Origin: Rhyacophila brunnea | Lineage: Eukaryota; Arthropoda; Insecta; Trichoptera; Rhyacophilidae | Direction of reading: 5' to 3' | NCBI GenBank assembly: GCA_022495005.1 | Contig: JAGYXB010000510.1 | Location: forward strand, 1,240,001-1,304,000 | Length of the DNA: 64,000 nucleotides | Part shown: in pieces, positions 34,759 through 47,182 of the stretch | Layout of the letters: each line of letters starts with the position of its first letter | Position numbering within the stretch: position 1 is the stretch's first letter | The notes under the pieces: model-generated | What the model was told of the DNA's origin: nothing | What the model saw: the letters and a program-made list of their open reading frames with translations, nothing else | Databases searched by the model: none | Program-made: the position numbers and the translations under genes

Positions 34759-37700
34759 GTAAGTACCTACCCTTTTTATAATATACACATTAAAGTTGAT
34801 TGTGTAATCGTTTAAAATTTAAAACAAAGTTGTTAATTTTATGATAACTGACTTGTATATGTTGATATGCGTTGGGCTATGAAACCATCTTAAAAAGACA
34901 CAAAGTTATCTTAGTGTTGTTCTGTAATAAATAAATAAATAAATCGATTATCGTTGAATTAAAAAACAACTTAGTTATAATAATTATAATGAGATTTCAC
35001 CACGTAAACACCATTTCAAATAATAATTAATTAATTGTCGAATTACTTTTAACACGAATTTTACACAGATGAATACGGAAGTATAAAATTTCGGATTTAC
35101 CTAGTAAATATCAATAAGTATATAAAAAAAACTACTTACAGAAAAATGGCAAATTATTAGTAGTCAATGTATTACAATAAGTAAAAATTATCGGATCGAA
35201 TCATCGGGAGATTTTTCTTTTATATGTTTTAGCTTAACCACTGGGAAATGCCAATAGAAATGGCTTATTTAAAAAAAAAACTACCTTATTATTAGGTCAA
35301 TAATTATTATAAAGCAATCATTATTCGTAGGATGTTTATCACATTTAAAGGGTCAAAGACATAGCTTATAATAAGTATCTTTAGAATTATCTTCAAATGT
35401 GTTAATCGTGCCCATTTTTTGAATAATAAAATCCCTAATTCTTGTCAAATTTGGGATCACAAAGATTATAAAATATATTTTTTTATCGTAAATACGTCAC
35501 TATATAATGTTAAAATTAATTTTACTAATGGTTTTGGAAATGCGTTTAAAAATTAATTAACATAAAAAAATCTAACACCACTTCACATGGATGTACTGAA
35601 ATATGACTATATTCTAAAACATTAGAGCGAGAGGTTTAAAAGAATACTATTTTATGTAATAAAAATACTTTATGCAGTCATCAAATGCTTAAAATAAATA
35701 TAAAGGATAATAAGGCTTCAAAATTATATAAATAGATTATCTACATCGTTTAAGAAATGTCCAGGGTTATGCTCTGAAAATTCCATAAAAGCTTCATTTT
35801 GACCTACGCTAGTTCTCATGAAAGTGGATGATAGTGTGTTGAAGAATGGAAAATACATTTTCGACAGTTACTATTTTTACAACGTTTTTATTGGGAGGTA
35901 TTCTTATTTGCCCGGTGGTTGTTTGTTCGGTACAAATCTTGCAATCGATTTTTAACTAACTTACCGACTAGCTAGACATTTGAAACTTTTAGAATATATC
36001 AGAACACAATGCCAATGCATTTTTTTAATACTTTTAGCCATTTTTAGGTAGAATTAAATTAATTTTCAGTTAATTCTGTTTTGTATGAAAAGTTATTTCG
36101 GAATAAATCCGTAATCCAATCCACTATTATTGGCTGCTAGGGTCCTAACAATTAAATTATTAATATATACGTGAGTTACTATGGAAATCAATATGAGTGT
36201 CAAAATGACATTTCAGTATTATTTCTATCAAACACAATTTTTTTTGATCGTTTAGGCTAGTCATTGCAAAAAGTGCGATGACACGCCTTACCACTATATG
36301 GAAGGATCGGGAATTTCGATTGCCACAAAAATGATGCTTGTGCAAACATTAGTGTTCTCGATATTCCTATACGGAGTCGAGTCGTGGACCCTGAAGGCAA
36401 GAGAACGGAAGGCAATTGATGCCTTTGAGATGTGGTGTTGGCACCGAATGCTTCGCATTTCTTGGACAGAGCACAGGACGAACCAGTCAATCATCCAGGG
36501 ACTGAAGATAAAGTAACGGCTCTCGATGATATGTCTGAGAAGAATTCTGCAGTTTTTTGGACATATTGTCAGGCGCGGACCGGACAACCTGGAGAGACTG
36601 GTAGTTTTGGGTAGCCTCCAGGGAAGGCGAAGCAGAGGAAGAGCGTCTGCGCGATGGAGCGACCAAGTGAAAGAGCTGACTGGGGGCACCATCCATTCTG
36701 CCCTGAGAGAAGCGGAAGATCGAGAAGGATGGAAAGTCTTGGTCGCTCAAAGGATGGCGAAATTTGAATGTGGTCACGATCCTCAGCCATGAGTGCACGA
36801 CCAAGCAGAGAAGATAGGCTAGTCAAGTCAAGTTTATATGATTCAACAGAAAATTTAAAAACGTTGTATATAAAAAGTTCTTTTTATCTTGTAATTATTT
36901 CTAATATTTTTACAGTTTCGTCTATCTCACCGTGCAGTGAGTCGGATCCCAATTTCAATACATGCTTCTTGAAAGAGAGTCGAAAATTTCAGGCGACGTT
37001 CATGAAAGGAATCCCTGAGCTTGGAGTTCCATTGATGGATCCAATTATCCTCGGCGATTCCGAATTTTCTGCTGGCCCTGGCTTCACCATGAAAAACAAG
37101 AACAGCGTTTTGACTGGACTATCGGATGGAGTTATAGAAGATATAAAGTTAGTAAAAACTAAATTTAGTATAAAATCATTTGATTTCAAACCGCATATCA
37201 ATAAATTGATACAAATCAATAAATAATACGGAATGATTTCAAAGCTACATTTTAATTGATTATAGAATATTTGAATTGTTGCCTATAATTATTGTTGAGT
37301 TATTAATTGACGTTAACTGTAATTGCCGAGTTGTTAATATTGGTTATACCTTTCGTGTTATTAATGTTGACCACAATTGTCCGGTTGTTAATATTGACTT
37401 TTTGTATTAACAGATTTTATTTTTACGAGAAATGGATGTCAGCCACTTGTTCAACCTATTAGGTCCATACTCTGACTCATACTCAAATTGAAAAACAATA
37501 TGTGTACTTGTATGAGTCAGAATATGGACATAATAGGTTGAGCAAGTGGCAAATATCCATTTCTCGTATAAACAAAAATCTGTTAATACAAAACTCCACT
37601 CTGTAGAGACCCATAATATGATCTTATTAGAATCGGACATGGCCAAAAAAAATTGATTTGTTGATATTGACAAAAGCATTTTTGTCATATGTCAGGACAA

Positions 37701-40700
37701 TCTATTGCAATGGCGGAAATGTCACTGTGTAAACGGTAATTCAGTATTATAACCAACATATTTTATATGATATCCACATTTTATTATCGAATTATGAAAA
37801 TATTACGTTCTAGTTTAGGAATTAATAACGAAAAAGAATAATTTGTCTTTTTTAGTTTTTATATGACAAATCCGACATGTATGTATGTACATTTTTTCAG
37901 TAAATAAACTGGGGGTTACGAAAGCTGACTAATAGATTTTATAAAACATACTATCGTCTGTGAACACTAAGCTCGAAACACACACAGCGACTGGTCACAT
38001 GCTTTGAACAAGGTCAAATAGAATCAGTGGTAGAGAGCATTTAAAATGTAAGTTATTATACGATTTTTATATAAAAACGAATAATAATTTCACCTTGGTC
38101 GATTGAGGCTGTATTCGCAATTTTATATCGTATGTTTGTTTGCTATATGATCTTAGTTTCTAACAGAAAGATATTATTACACAAGAAAATTAATTATTTA
38201 TAACACTATTATTAGCTTAAGTTTTTAGAAAACTCTATATTTATTTTAATGTTTATCTAATATACTTATCGCCAATTCAACTTTGAATATTTTTGAAATA
38301 AATTTAGATAATTATTTCTAATTTTACGTTATTTAAAAAATGCGCTGTAGTACGTAATTAAAAATGTTACGTTGTACTTCTAATATCATATCTACTATCT
38401 AAAATCTAAAGTATATTGCGTGAAAAAAAATCTGATTTCTCTATATTGAATGACACATAGTGAATAAATACCATATAAATGCAATGGATGTAGGCGGCTC
38501 TCGTTGTGCAGTGGGTAAGGCGCTGGCTTTCCGCCCGAGAGTTCTGGGTTTGATGCTCGGTGAGGACACAATATTCATGTGTTTTTCTCAAAGGCTGGGT
38601 TTTTGTGATTGTCCAAAATTACTAACAACTACCTTTTACGAAAAAGCAAGGACATGGTTTAATAATTCTAATAAAAATAGGTATGTATGCTCATTTAATT
38701 GAATATCTTAAAACGATGCTAATTAAAAACTATATCAATACGGTTGCACATTATAATGCTTTTTTTTGCATATCGCAAGACATACATAATTAACACATAC
38801 TTGTAAAAACATGTTCTTTGCACATTTATTTTGCGAATTTTGGTGATAGACTGCAATTATGTAGTAATGCAAGTAGTTGATCACAATTACAAACAAGTTT
38901 TATACCCACGGTAGTGGTAATCTTTGAGGAGGATCCTTTCGATGTGTGATTAACACAAAAACATATCTACAAAAAATGCGTTTTTGTAGTTGAGTATGCA
39001 GAATTTTTCACTATAATCGGTTCTATCTGTAACACAAAGACGTACTTCCGTATATACTGTGAGTAAGGAAATAATATAAAGCGTATCTCATAATTTATTC
39101 GAAAAAAATTAACACAAAAACGTATCAGCTCATACATTTTTGTGTTTATGGATTTTTTCTGACATTTGGAAACACACAAACGTATCACCTTGTTTTTCAA
39201 CACTCAAACTGTTTCTTATTCATTTTGATGTCATTTTACATAGTGTTTTCTCAAGAAATACGACAAAAAAATAAAAAGACAATATTTGGTAACTCAAAAA
39301 CTTAGGATGATATCCTATTTTATATAAATAATGAACATCAGGTATGATGAATCTCTAAAAACGTTTTACTGTATTGGGAATAAGGGAAAAAATCATTCCG
39401 ATGCATAAAAACTTTATTATCCATACTAGTTTTGCTAAAAAGTCTAATCTTAAAAAAAACTTATTTTTTTCACTCATTAAAACTTGCCACTTTGTAGATA
39501 TGTTTTTGTTTTAGGTAAATAACAAACTGCAAAGATAATTTGAAACTTTATTGGTAACACAAAAACGTAAGTGGGTCGACTTTTTTTAAAGCAGTATTTT
39601 TTTAATATAGATCATCAAAGTTACATTTTTTTTTCAATCGATTTAGAAGAAAAATGATTATACTTTAAGAAACTGAAAATTTCAACTTTCTATCATTCTT
39701 AGTTTTGTTTAAAAAACCTCTTAAAACAAAACAAAAAGTTTGTTTTGCCTCTCTTGAAAAATCCACTTTTTGTAGATACATTTTGTGATAATCACACATC
39801 GCTTTGAAGTAGCCATCCGATATGCTTAATTCTATGTAAATGTGTTTAAATTTAGACTTTATATCTGACTGTAGAAAAATAGATAAACATAAAATTTATA
39901 TGTTTAAATTATTATAATAGTTTTATGTAAGTGGTCAATATCAGGAATAACCTGTAGATTAAGAAATATGGAATTTTTAATTTAACGAAATATTTTTAAG
40001 AAAAAACCAGTAGGAAATATATTGCATGAATTAGGTAAATAATGACATTATAATATTATATTATATAAAATGTCCTTGGTTTCCCATTAAACTGTTGTTA
40101 TTATTTACATCAATAATGCCGATAACGTACATATTAAATAATATAGATATGCATTGATAATAACGTTCAAACTTCTTTTGGAATATTCAAATGCCATTAA
40201 AAATATTTTATTCGTCAATATCCGGTATATTTTTTTAATCATACTATGTTATGTGTCAACTTAATGTGTGGGTTTTACTATATATTTGAAATTTTGATAT
40301 TCGATAATAGATTAGCAATTAAAATCGATAGTTAAGTGTCTTTAGAAAATATAGATTTTTAAATGTATTTATTTCAATACCCAAGATCTATTCGATGTAA
40401 TTAAAAAAGATTTCAAGTTATACACATTTTTGAAGTTATACTTCTTTTGGCGCGTTTGGGAAATCAGATCAGGGTGTATTTTTGGCGTGTAACACATAAT
40501 TTATTTTTTCACACGAAAAAAACCACTCGATTGTTCGGTTATCAGCCGAACGCACTACCTTTACGCCAAAGTATGATACTGCAATCGTGACGATTATACA
40601 GTATAATATTATAGGTTAGAATTGTCCCGCTTTTTTTTCTTTTATTTTTTATTATTGTATTTTTATAATTTATTATTGTCGGCCATTTGCAATTCTTTAC

Positions 40701-43700
40701 GTAAACAAACGATTAAACGTCAGTTAGTAATATATGTTAAAGTGTATAGAAATAAACCAACGGCGTTCCAATAAGCAGTCCCTTTTCTTGAGTGTGTAAT
40801 TTATATAATTAAGAGCTAGTCCAATAATCTAGTTAATCACAAGTTTTGTTTTTGTTTTGTTACGCCAAAGAAGTATAACTTCTAACGCGTGTACATAAGT
40901 ACACACTCCGATATTTATTTTTTTAATTAAATATCCAATACTCTATAAAATATGAATTATTTAAAAATCTCTTTCTGATTATCGAAATAACTTCTTTTTT
41001 TTTAATTAAAATAACTATAAAATACAATATACTGATTAGAATCGGTTGTTCAATGAATGAACATTTAAAACGGTTTTTTAAGTAGGTAAAGGATTATTTT
41101 TGATTTTAAGAATAATATAAGTATATAAGATATATGAGATGTATGAGATATATGAGATATGTGAAACATATAAGATATTTGAGATATGTGAAACATATAA
41201 GATATTTTAGATATGTGAGATATTTAGAGATTTATAAATTGATACAAAAAATGTAAACTTCTATAAAATTGTATGAGATTGCATGCTTCTTTAGATACCA
41301 CTAGTTCAAGTACAGTAGAACTGCACATCGCCTTAATAATAAAATATAATATTAGAAACGGATATCTGGGGTCTCTGGGGAAATCACATTATATACATAT
41401 TTCACATATTATAATTACACATACTTCCATATAAAATTGATAGTTATCCTGATACGGTAATTGTATTATTTTTACATTTAGGTAGGAAAATGAAATTCAT
41501 ATGACGTTTAATACAAGTAATTAATAATTCATGGTGTTTTTATTTATTAATAGTAATTACATATAAAATTACAGTAACCTTTCTTCTTCTTTTATATCGT
41601 AAGTAACTATTAATACTCAACACACTCCTTCATAGTGGTAATTATCTTAAAACACCTTTTACGAAAAATAGTTTTTAGTCATTCTTTCAATCTAATGGGA
41701 TCTTCTCACATTGAATAAAGAGCACATATTATTTATACTGCAATAATTAAAATGTATGAAGAATTGACTATTATGTCAATTGAAACGAGTCAAATTGAGC
41801 AAAAATCCATTAAAAACTATGACAATATCCAAACCACATAAAATAATTAGCGTACCAAGTCAATGGGTTTTATAGTGATTAGAATTTTTTATCATTTTAT
41901 TAAAATCCTAGACTTATTTCTATTAGATTAGGACGCCAAGCGTCCTGGGTGGTCTAGGGAGGCAACTGGCTCTGGCAGTTTATTTTATTGTGTGATTTTT
42001 TTTCCAGGTTTGATTTTCGCAAAAAACGGTTGACAATGGTATTCCAATCGGATATTCAAGCTAACTCATCATACGAAGTGATTGGCAGCATTTTAAATTT
42101 ACCACTTAACGGCAAAGGACATATAAGCACCAAAATAAGTAATATGACTTTTTTTATATACTTACCGACTTTGTTCGTTTTTTTTTGTTCGTACACCTAC
42201 ACTTGATATTAAGAGTTACGTTTTTAGCAATACCTAGAATTTGATGTATTTTATTGATAAATTAAATTTTATTTAATTAATACACATCTATGAACATTAA
42301 ATATAATTAAAATAAGCTGTATAAAATTTGCATTTTATGGAAGCCACGTTTCTATTAGTACCTACATTGTATTTTATGAATATTTTAACTCTTAATTATT
42401 TAAAAGGTTACCAAACGATTTTTGAAAAATTCATAGTTTTAATAATATATTATTTGTAATTTAAAAATGTCAATTAAAAAGATGGTTATTACATATTTTA
42501 CCACGTTTCTATTAGCTCGTATTTTTGTTTGTCCGGTACAAAATTTTTCTTGTGTGTCCAGTATATTTTTTGTCTTGTGTGTCCAGTACATTTTTATTCT
42601 TGTTTGTCCAAGATTTGTATTGGACGATTGAAGATTTTTAACTAACTTCCCTACATTTGAAACTTTTACAATACATCAGAACACGACGACAATGCATTCT
42701 TTTAATACTTTTAGCCATTTTTAAGCAGAATTGAATTAATTTTCAGTTAATTCTGTTTTGTATGGAAAGTTATTATTATCGGTTGCTAAGGGGGTCCTAG
42801 CAACTAAATTATTAATAAATACGAGCGTTACTATGGAAATCAATATGAAATGTCAAAATGACATTTCAATATTCTATAATATTTATTCAGTATTTCTATC
42901 AAGTACAATTAAAAGTTTTTATTAATACATAGAATTGTCAAATTTTTATGATTCAACAGGAAATTTAAAAACGTGGTATATAAAAAGTTCTTTTTATCTT
43001 GTAATTATTTTGTATTCATATCGAATTGAACATTGATTTGTTCACAATACATACCGAAGCTCAAATCGGTATAAATAAAAAAGATTTCTAGTTATGTATA
43101 GGTGATTTATTTTTTCTAGAGAAATTGAAGATATTTTAAAATCACAAACAAGATACGTTAAAAATACATTTTTTTCAAAAACCGTTTAAATAACTTTTGC
43201 TCGCCTCTTCTTGTGTCATACCAACAACTCGTAGGTTCGCCGTATCTTCTTCTTACCATGCCAACCCTTAAAAGATCCCTTATTGTAGGTAGCAGTCATA
43301 TTTATGGAATTGCTTCGAGTGTTTGCCGTGTTATTTCGGAACAATAAAAATAACGGAAACTTGTTACCACGTTACCACATTACCTATGCCCTGCTGAAAA
43401 GTTAATCACAAATTATACGTATATAACAGCAAAATATCGAGAAATGCTTCTAAGTAGCATCCACAGGGTGACCTGAGAGCATGAAACTGGTGAGTGATTG
43501 GAGATGTCATCTGATGGGAAAATAAAAAGGATTTCAAGTTATATACATTTACATTTTTATAAAAATCGATGTTTTTTAAAATAAATATAAAACATATTAA
43601 AACTATGAATTAGTCAAAAATCTAAACTTTATAAAATTAAAAACTTAATAAACTAAATTTTAATATTAAGTTAAATAATAATATACAATATAATAATAAT

Positions 43701-46087
43701 TAATGTTCATCTTTAACTTAAAAAAAGAAAAAAAAATCTTTTTAATGTTTTCAGATACATATTTATAAATACAGTTAAAATTGTAAATTATCCAAAAAAA
43801 AACTCAAATTGTAAGCTTCGTATTTTTCCGCTAGGTTCTCTGTTGGCATAACGATCCCCCTTATCATATTATATATAAATGTCTAATAATTACTAATTTT
43901 GAGTTATAGTTATAGAGTTGAAAATTTCCCTCTGAGGCGGACGAATCCGGTCCAGTAATTTGGAATCAATATAATGAAATTTGCGTTTGTAATAAAATTA
44001 ATAATACACTGCTTTTTCGCCACGAATCAAATTGACAGTTAACACAATAAGAAAAATGTTTCACAATTCTAAATATTTTCATGTGAATTCCATATATATA
44101 TCATACACTTGAAAATTGAGGATAATAATAATTGTGTTGTCTTATTTTCAGAAAAGTTTCGAGCAAAAATGATTTTTTCTTACACATTGCCAAAGGACGA
44201 ACAGGGCACAGAATTCGTAAAAGTAAAATTATCAAAGAAGGAGCTTATGTTCGGAAATGTCATGTTCAAAATGGATGGACTGCTCAATAAAGACCTTAGT
44301 AAGATATTTGTATTTTAAATACAAAGAGTGTAATGCAGAATCAAAAAATATACGTGAAATTTAGGATATCGAAATTGGCGACCTAGTTTGAGTCAGAAAA
44401 ATATAGTACCTACACTAGTAATGGCGAACCCATGGCCTCCACAAGGGGGGGGGGGGGCTGACAGGGCTCTAGCCTGCGGCCCGGGGTCTGGGGGGTCGGC
44501 GTGACGGATCGACCTAATAATGAGATAAACACACATCATAATTGGCTTCAATGGTAAAAAAGTCACCTGCGGCGCAATTAGCATTTTAAAACATGTGGTT
44601 GTGTGGTAAAAATTTTGATTATTGTGTGTTGATATTCAAATACTCCATAATTCAAGTGGATTTATTCAAAAATATAAAAAAAATGCTAAAAATACACTGC
44701 ATACTGTTAATTTTACCTGGAACACCATTATTTGGAAAACACTTTTATAGAGCGTCACACTACCTTTAACCATGGCGATAGGTAGGGGGGCCCGCCAACG
44801 ATCCTGGCCTGGGGGCCCGCTCCAAGATGTGAGGGCCATGGGCGAACCTATAGCACGCGTGCTACTAGTGGCATGTGAGATGATTTTACATGGCACGCGA
44901 ATGTTTTATTTTGAAGAGAAAAAAAAATACCTACAATAATTGAAAGTAAACATAGAAATTTTTTAAAAATATTTTTTCTACTTACGCTACTAAGTATGGT
45001 TATGGTTATGTTAAACCAAAGCGGCGAAATGCTGAATATCAATACATTTTCTCATAATCTGTTAAGAATTTAACTGACTAATCACTTCTCACATATTTTA
45101 CGTCCAATTTACTGATTTTCAATATTGTTTCTTTATTTACTTGACTCAAAATTATTGCGTGTAACATAATATTAAGGCCATGCATTAGTTGAGGCACGGT
45201 CTAAAAAGATCGTTGCTAGGCGATGTGCGGATTGCGGGTCGCGGGTGCAAAAGACGCCTGTCAAACGAAATATTATTTCTCATATAAATCCAACATACGT
45301 CCATTTTATGTTCTGTTTATTATTCTATTAGTAACAATAATAATATATTCATTGACATGTTTTCTTTAGTAAATGGGTAACGTTTTTAGTCATCTTTACA
45401 CGATTTTAGAATTAATTGGCCCGTCGCCATCACGCAGCAAAGTGACGTATGTCTGACTCGACTTTCTCTCAATGAATGCGAAGCGAGTACAAAATGTCGT
45501 CGCGCGTACAGTTGAAAGTTATTTGGCGTTTCACTGATGCGTCACCTTAATAAAAACTGCCTGGAAATCTGCATGAACGCCGCCCCGTCAGATTTGACCC
45601 CGCTATACCTACCACTAATATCAGAACAATCAGCGCTCGAAATGAAAAAGTTTACGAATTGGAGCGCTCGAAATTTTCTGAAAACATTAACATATCAAAT
45701 TTTATGCCATATATTATAATATAATATAATATATAGTCTATCTAGCTCAGATGGCCAAATTATTTTTTCCGCGAGACGGAGCGATAATTTTAACAATATG
45801 ACGAACCGGAACGGTGCTCCAGTGCGCTTCAGTTCATTTCGAGCCTTGAGAACAATATCCTCTCTCTCGTTTTATTATTATTCTATGGTTATGAAACTAA
45901 TGATAGATTACTGATGACTGGTTTTATAATTTCAGATGATGCAATGAATAACTTATTGAATGACAACTGGAAAGAAGTCATGACTGAGGTTGGAGGTCCA
46001 GGAATTGATGTTGTTATATCAAAACTCGTTGAGATTATTAACATTTTCTTGAGTAATATACCTCATCGTGTACTCATACCAGAGTAA
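34674..46087 (+). CDS. Takeout/JHBP-family protein gene C, complete
   Basis: Exons 34674-34758, 36916-37147, 42008-42138, 44152-44298, 45936-46087; 747 nt, 248 residues. Signal peptide 1-25 (core FSIFLFLTLIQ). Cysteines 35 and 45 (SPCSESDPNFNTC), then GIPELGVPLMDPI, GPGFTMKNKNSVLTGLSDGV, FDFRKKRLTMVFQSDI, ILNLPLNGKGH, KMIFSYTLPKDEQG, ELMFGNVMFKMDGLLN and MNNLLNDNWKEVMTEVGGPG. Family role as a secreted hydrophobic-ligand carrier is inferred; ligand unknown. With gene E it forms a subtype distinct from A and B: no third cysteine at the end of exon 2, and GKG rather than FSGK or FDGK in exon 3. Introns of about 2.2, 4.9, 2.0 and 1.6 kb are all loaded with repeats. An M1 repeat carrying a reverse transcriptase piece ends about 25 nt before the exon 2 acceptor. 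Confidence 0.88.
34760..35870. other. Gene C intron 1, left part
   Basis: 34760-35220 aligns with gene E 54424-54905 in the same direction. 35226-35870 has its match in gene E intron 1 in the opposite direction (55735-56315). Confidence 0.55.
35877..36893 (+). repeat. Dispersed repeat M1, copy 3, with nested retroelement
   Basis: ttacaacgttttt start, M1 body to about 36240, then a reverse transcriptase fragment (36250-36815), then the M1 tail tatgattcaacagaaaattt, aaaaacgttgtatataaaaa, gttctttttatcttgtaatt. The same tail occurs at 42955-43012 and inverted at 54903-54962. Confidence 0.7.
36255..36792 (+). pseudogene. Non-LTR endonuclease-reverse transcriptase, C-terminal piece
   Basis: Reads TKMMLVQTLVFSIFLYGVES, WTLKARERKAIDAFEMWCWH, RMLRISWTEHRTNQSII, then a stop (TAA 36514) and, in the same frame, RILQFFGHIVRRGPDNLERL, GRRSRGRASARWSDQVKELT and CGHDPQP. 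This is a well-known insect non-LTR C-terminus. A one-base shift lies near 36306. Long open runs show a fairly young copy. It is nested inside an M1 repeat; a far more decayed relative lies at 59460-59830. Confidence 0.82.
36916..37147 (+). CDS. Gene C exon 2
   Basis: Acceptor aatatttttacag, donor gttagt at 37148. Encodes SSISPCSESDPNFNTCFLKE, FMKGIPELGVPLMDPIILGD and TMKNKNSVLTGLSDGVIEDI. Confidence 0.88.
37405..37655. repeat. Inverted pair of S1 SINE bodies
   Basis: 37405-37490 is the inverse, and 37495-37655 the direct form, of the S1 body (gagtcagaatatggac, aataggttgagcaagtggc, atccatttctcgta). The two arms would fold into a long hairpin in the gene C pre-mRNA. Confidence 0.65.
38492..38610 (+). 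repeat. tRNA-derived SINE, family S2, 5' part
   Basis: ggcggctctcgttgtgcagt, gggtaaggcgctggctttcc and ggtgaggacacaatattcat match 21096-21185. The B box has decayed. Confidence 0.65.
38940..39801. mobile_element. TIR element with motif array, 4-bp TSD, copy in gene C
   Basis: Ends CGATGTGTGATTAACAC and ATAATCACACATCG, flanked by CTTT at 38936-38939 and 39802-39805. Gene E intron 2 has the same flanks with a single CTTT (near 58590) and no element. The motif AACACAAAAACGTATC or close variants recur at 38952-38967, 39031-39045, 39111-39126, 39171-39186 and 39556-39570. No transposase frame. Superfamily unassigned. Confidence 0.78.
40430..40930 (-). repeat. TIR repeat carrying a tRNA-like core, copy 1
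   Basis: Ends gaagttatacttctttt and aaagaagtataacttc are inverse. Inside, on the minus strand, GTTCGGCTGATAACCGAAC forms a strong 5-bp-plus stem and 7-nt loop like a tRNA-Ile(GAT) anticodon arm. Similarity to 50535-51090 (opposite orientation) covers the whole unit. Confidence 0.6.
41121..41230 (+). repeat. Short tandem repeat
   Basis: About 100 bp built of variants of gatatatgagatatgtgaaacatataa. In intron 2 of gene C. Confidence 0.7.
42008..42138 (+). CDS. Gene C exon 3
   Basis: Acceptor ttttttttccag, donor gtaata at 42139. Encodes FDFRKKRLTMVFQSDIQANS and SYEVIGSILNLPLNGKGHIS. Confidence 0.87.
42494..43012 (+). repeat. Dispersed repeat M1, copy 4
   Basis: Near full length, with the ttaccacgttt start and aaaaacgtggtatataaaaa end. 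It has an internal small tandem expansion of tcttgtttgtccagtac words near 42530-42615. Confidence 0.72.
43013..43520. other. Gene C intron 3, nothing recognised
   Basis: No frame or repeat noticed. Confidence 0.35.
43525..43858. repeat. TTAA-type TIR element, decayed copy 2
   Basis: Matches the inside and right end of 15516-15992 (aaaaaggatttcaagttat, gtaagcttcgtatttttccg, ctaggttctctgttggcat). The left terminal repeat is gone. Confidence 0.65.
44152..44298 (+). CDS. Gene C exon 4
   Basis: Acceptor cttattttcag, donor gtaaga at 44299. Encodes KFRAKMIFSYTLPKDEQG, TEFVKVKLSKKELMFGNVMF and KMDGLLNKDL. 7 of 49 residues differ from gene E. Confidence 0.88.
44431..44840. mobile_element. hAT-sized-TSD MITE, CATGGCC family, copy 1
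   Basis: Inverted ends CATGGCC...GGCCATG, with a perfect 8-bp duplication GGCGAACC at 44423-44430 and 44841-44848. Contains a run of 13 G near its left end. A second copy is at 46541-47182. Confidence 0.82.
45176..45546. mobile_element. Family H3 MITE, complete copy
   Basis: TTAA at 45172-45175 and 45547-45550. Same ends and nearly the same length as 24656-25029. In intron 4 of gene C. Confidence 0.75.
45936..46087 (+). CDS. Gene C exon 5
   Basis: Acceptor ataatttcag, stop TAA 46085-46087. Encodes DAMNNLLNDNWKEVMTEVGG, PGIDVVISKLVEI and IPHRVLIPE. AATAAA lies near 46310. Confidence 0.88.
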
Positions 46088-46540
46088 CAGTGTTAATGTG
46101 TGTAGAATAATAATAGTATGGTATTTTATTCTTTCTGAGTTATAAGTCTGGAAGTCACTCTTATAAGCAGTGGGTAAAATTCAAAACAAATCTATAAAAT
46201 CAAAATTTGCAATAATTTAAAAAAAAAAATACATAATATCTTTATGTGATAGTGCTACGGTTTTATTTATCTAAAAATATTGTATAAAACCTATGTGAAT
46301 ATCTATATTAATAAAAGAAAAAAAATGTTTAAGAATAATTTACGTTTCCACGTTAAGGTCATTTATGTTTAAAATGTATGTATAAAAATTTAAATTACAT
46401 ATATTGTGAATTTGAAAGTATTTATTTTAAATAACATTGTTCCTACATACAGCATCGATATAACTGACAACTGAAAAATATACAACAACTGAAAAATATA
46501 CAGCATGCTGTATATATGTCAATTCGTAACGTATTGATTG

Positions 46541-47182
46541 CATGGCCCCCACAAAAGGGGGGCTGATAGGGCTCTAGCCTGGGGGCTCGGGCTTAGAGGG
46601 GCCCGTAGTGGTTGGTCAACCAGATAATTGAGATAAACATATATAAAAAAATTGACCGTAATTGTAAAAAAGTTAATTTATTTTAAATGTTAATGTTGAG
46701 TATGCTTTTAAAAGAGTGCGGCACTTCGTACCCTTGTGGCACAGCCTCAAGGGTTCCGTCGCCGTGGCCGGCCCTCCCTCACCCTGCAGCGGTGCTATAA
46801 AGGCGACCTACGTACTGCGGGTCTGACATGGCGGGAGGCGCAGGAGTTGGCGATGGACCGAGGGAAGTGGTGACAACTTGTGCTTGCCCTATGCCCCAAT
46901 GTTGGGACGTGACATGGTGGAAGAAGAAGAATGCTTTTAAAACATGTAGTTATGCGATGCAATTTTTGATGTGTGTCGATACTCAGCAATTATTTAAGTG
47001 GATGTATTATAAAATACTATAAATCGCTAGAAAATATACTAAATACTAAATATACACCATTTGGAAAAAATTTACTGTACTGCATACTGCCTATAATAGC
47101 ACACTGCCTTTAATCTTAGTGATAGATAGGGGGCTACCAAAGAGCCAGGCCTGGGGGCCTGCTTCAGGATGTGGGGGGCATG
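46541..47182. mobile_element. CATGGCC-family MITE, copy 2, with nested retroelement piece
   Basis: Ends CATGGCCCCCACA and GTGGGGGGCATG. The middle has a reverse transcriptase fragment at 46740-46935. The flanks no longer show a clear duplication. Confidence 0.7.
46740..46935 (+). pseudogene. Non-LTR reverse transcriptase extreme C-terminus
   Basis: KGDLRTAGLTWREAQELAMD, RGKWWQLVLALCPNVGT ending in an aagaagaag tail: the (D)LR-AGLT---A--LA-DR-KWR-LV-ALC signature. Nested in a MITE. Confidence 0.65.

Noticed and set aside
36768..37226. 152-residue gene
   Set aside because: It fuses intron sequence to gene C exon 2; the splice sites and paralogues define exon 36916-37147.
41121..41230. CRISPR-like array
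   Set aside because: Units are adjacent and imperfect without unique spacers, and the genome is eukaryotic; it is a simple tandem repeat.
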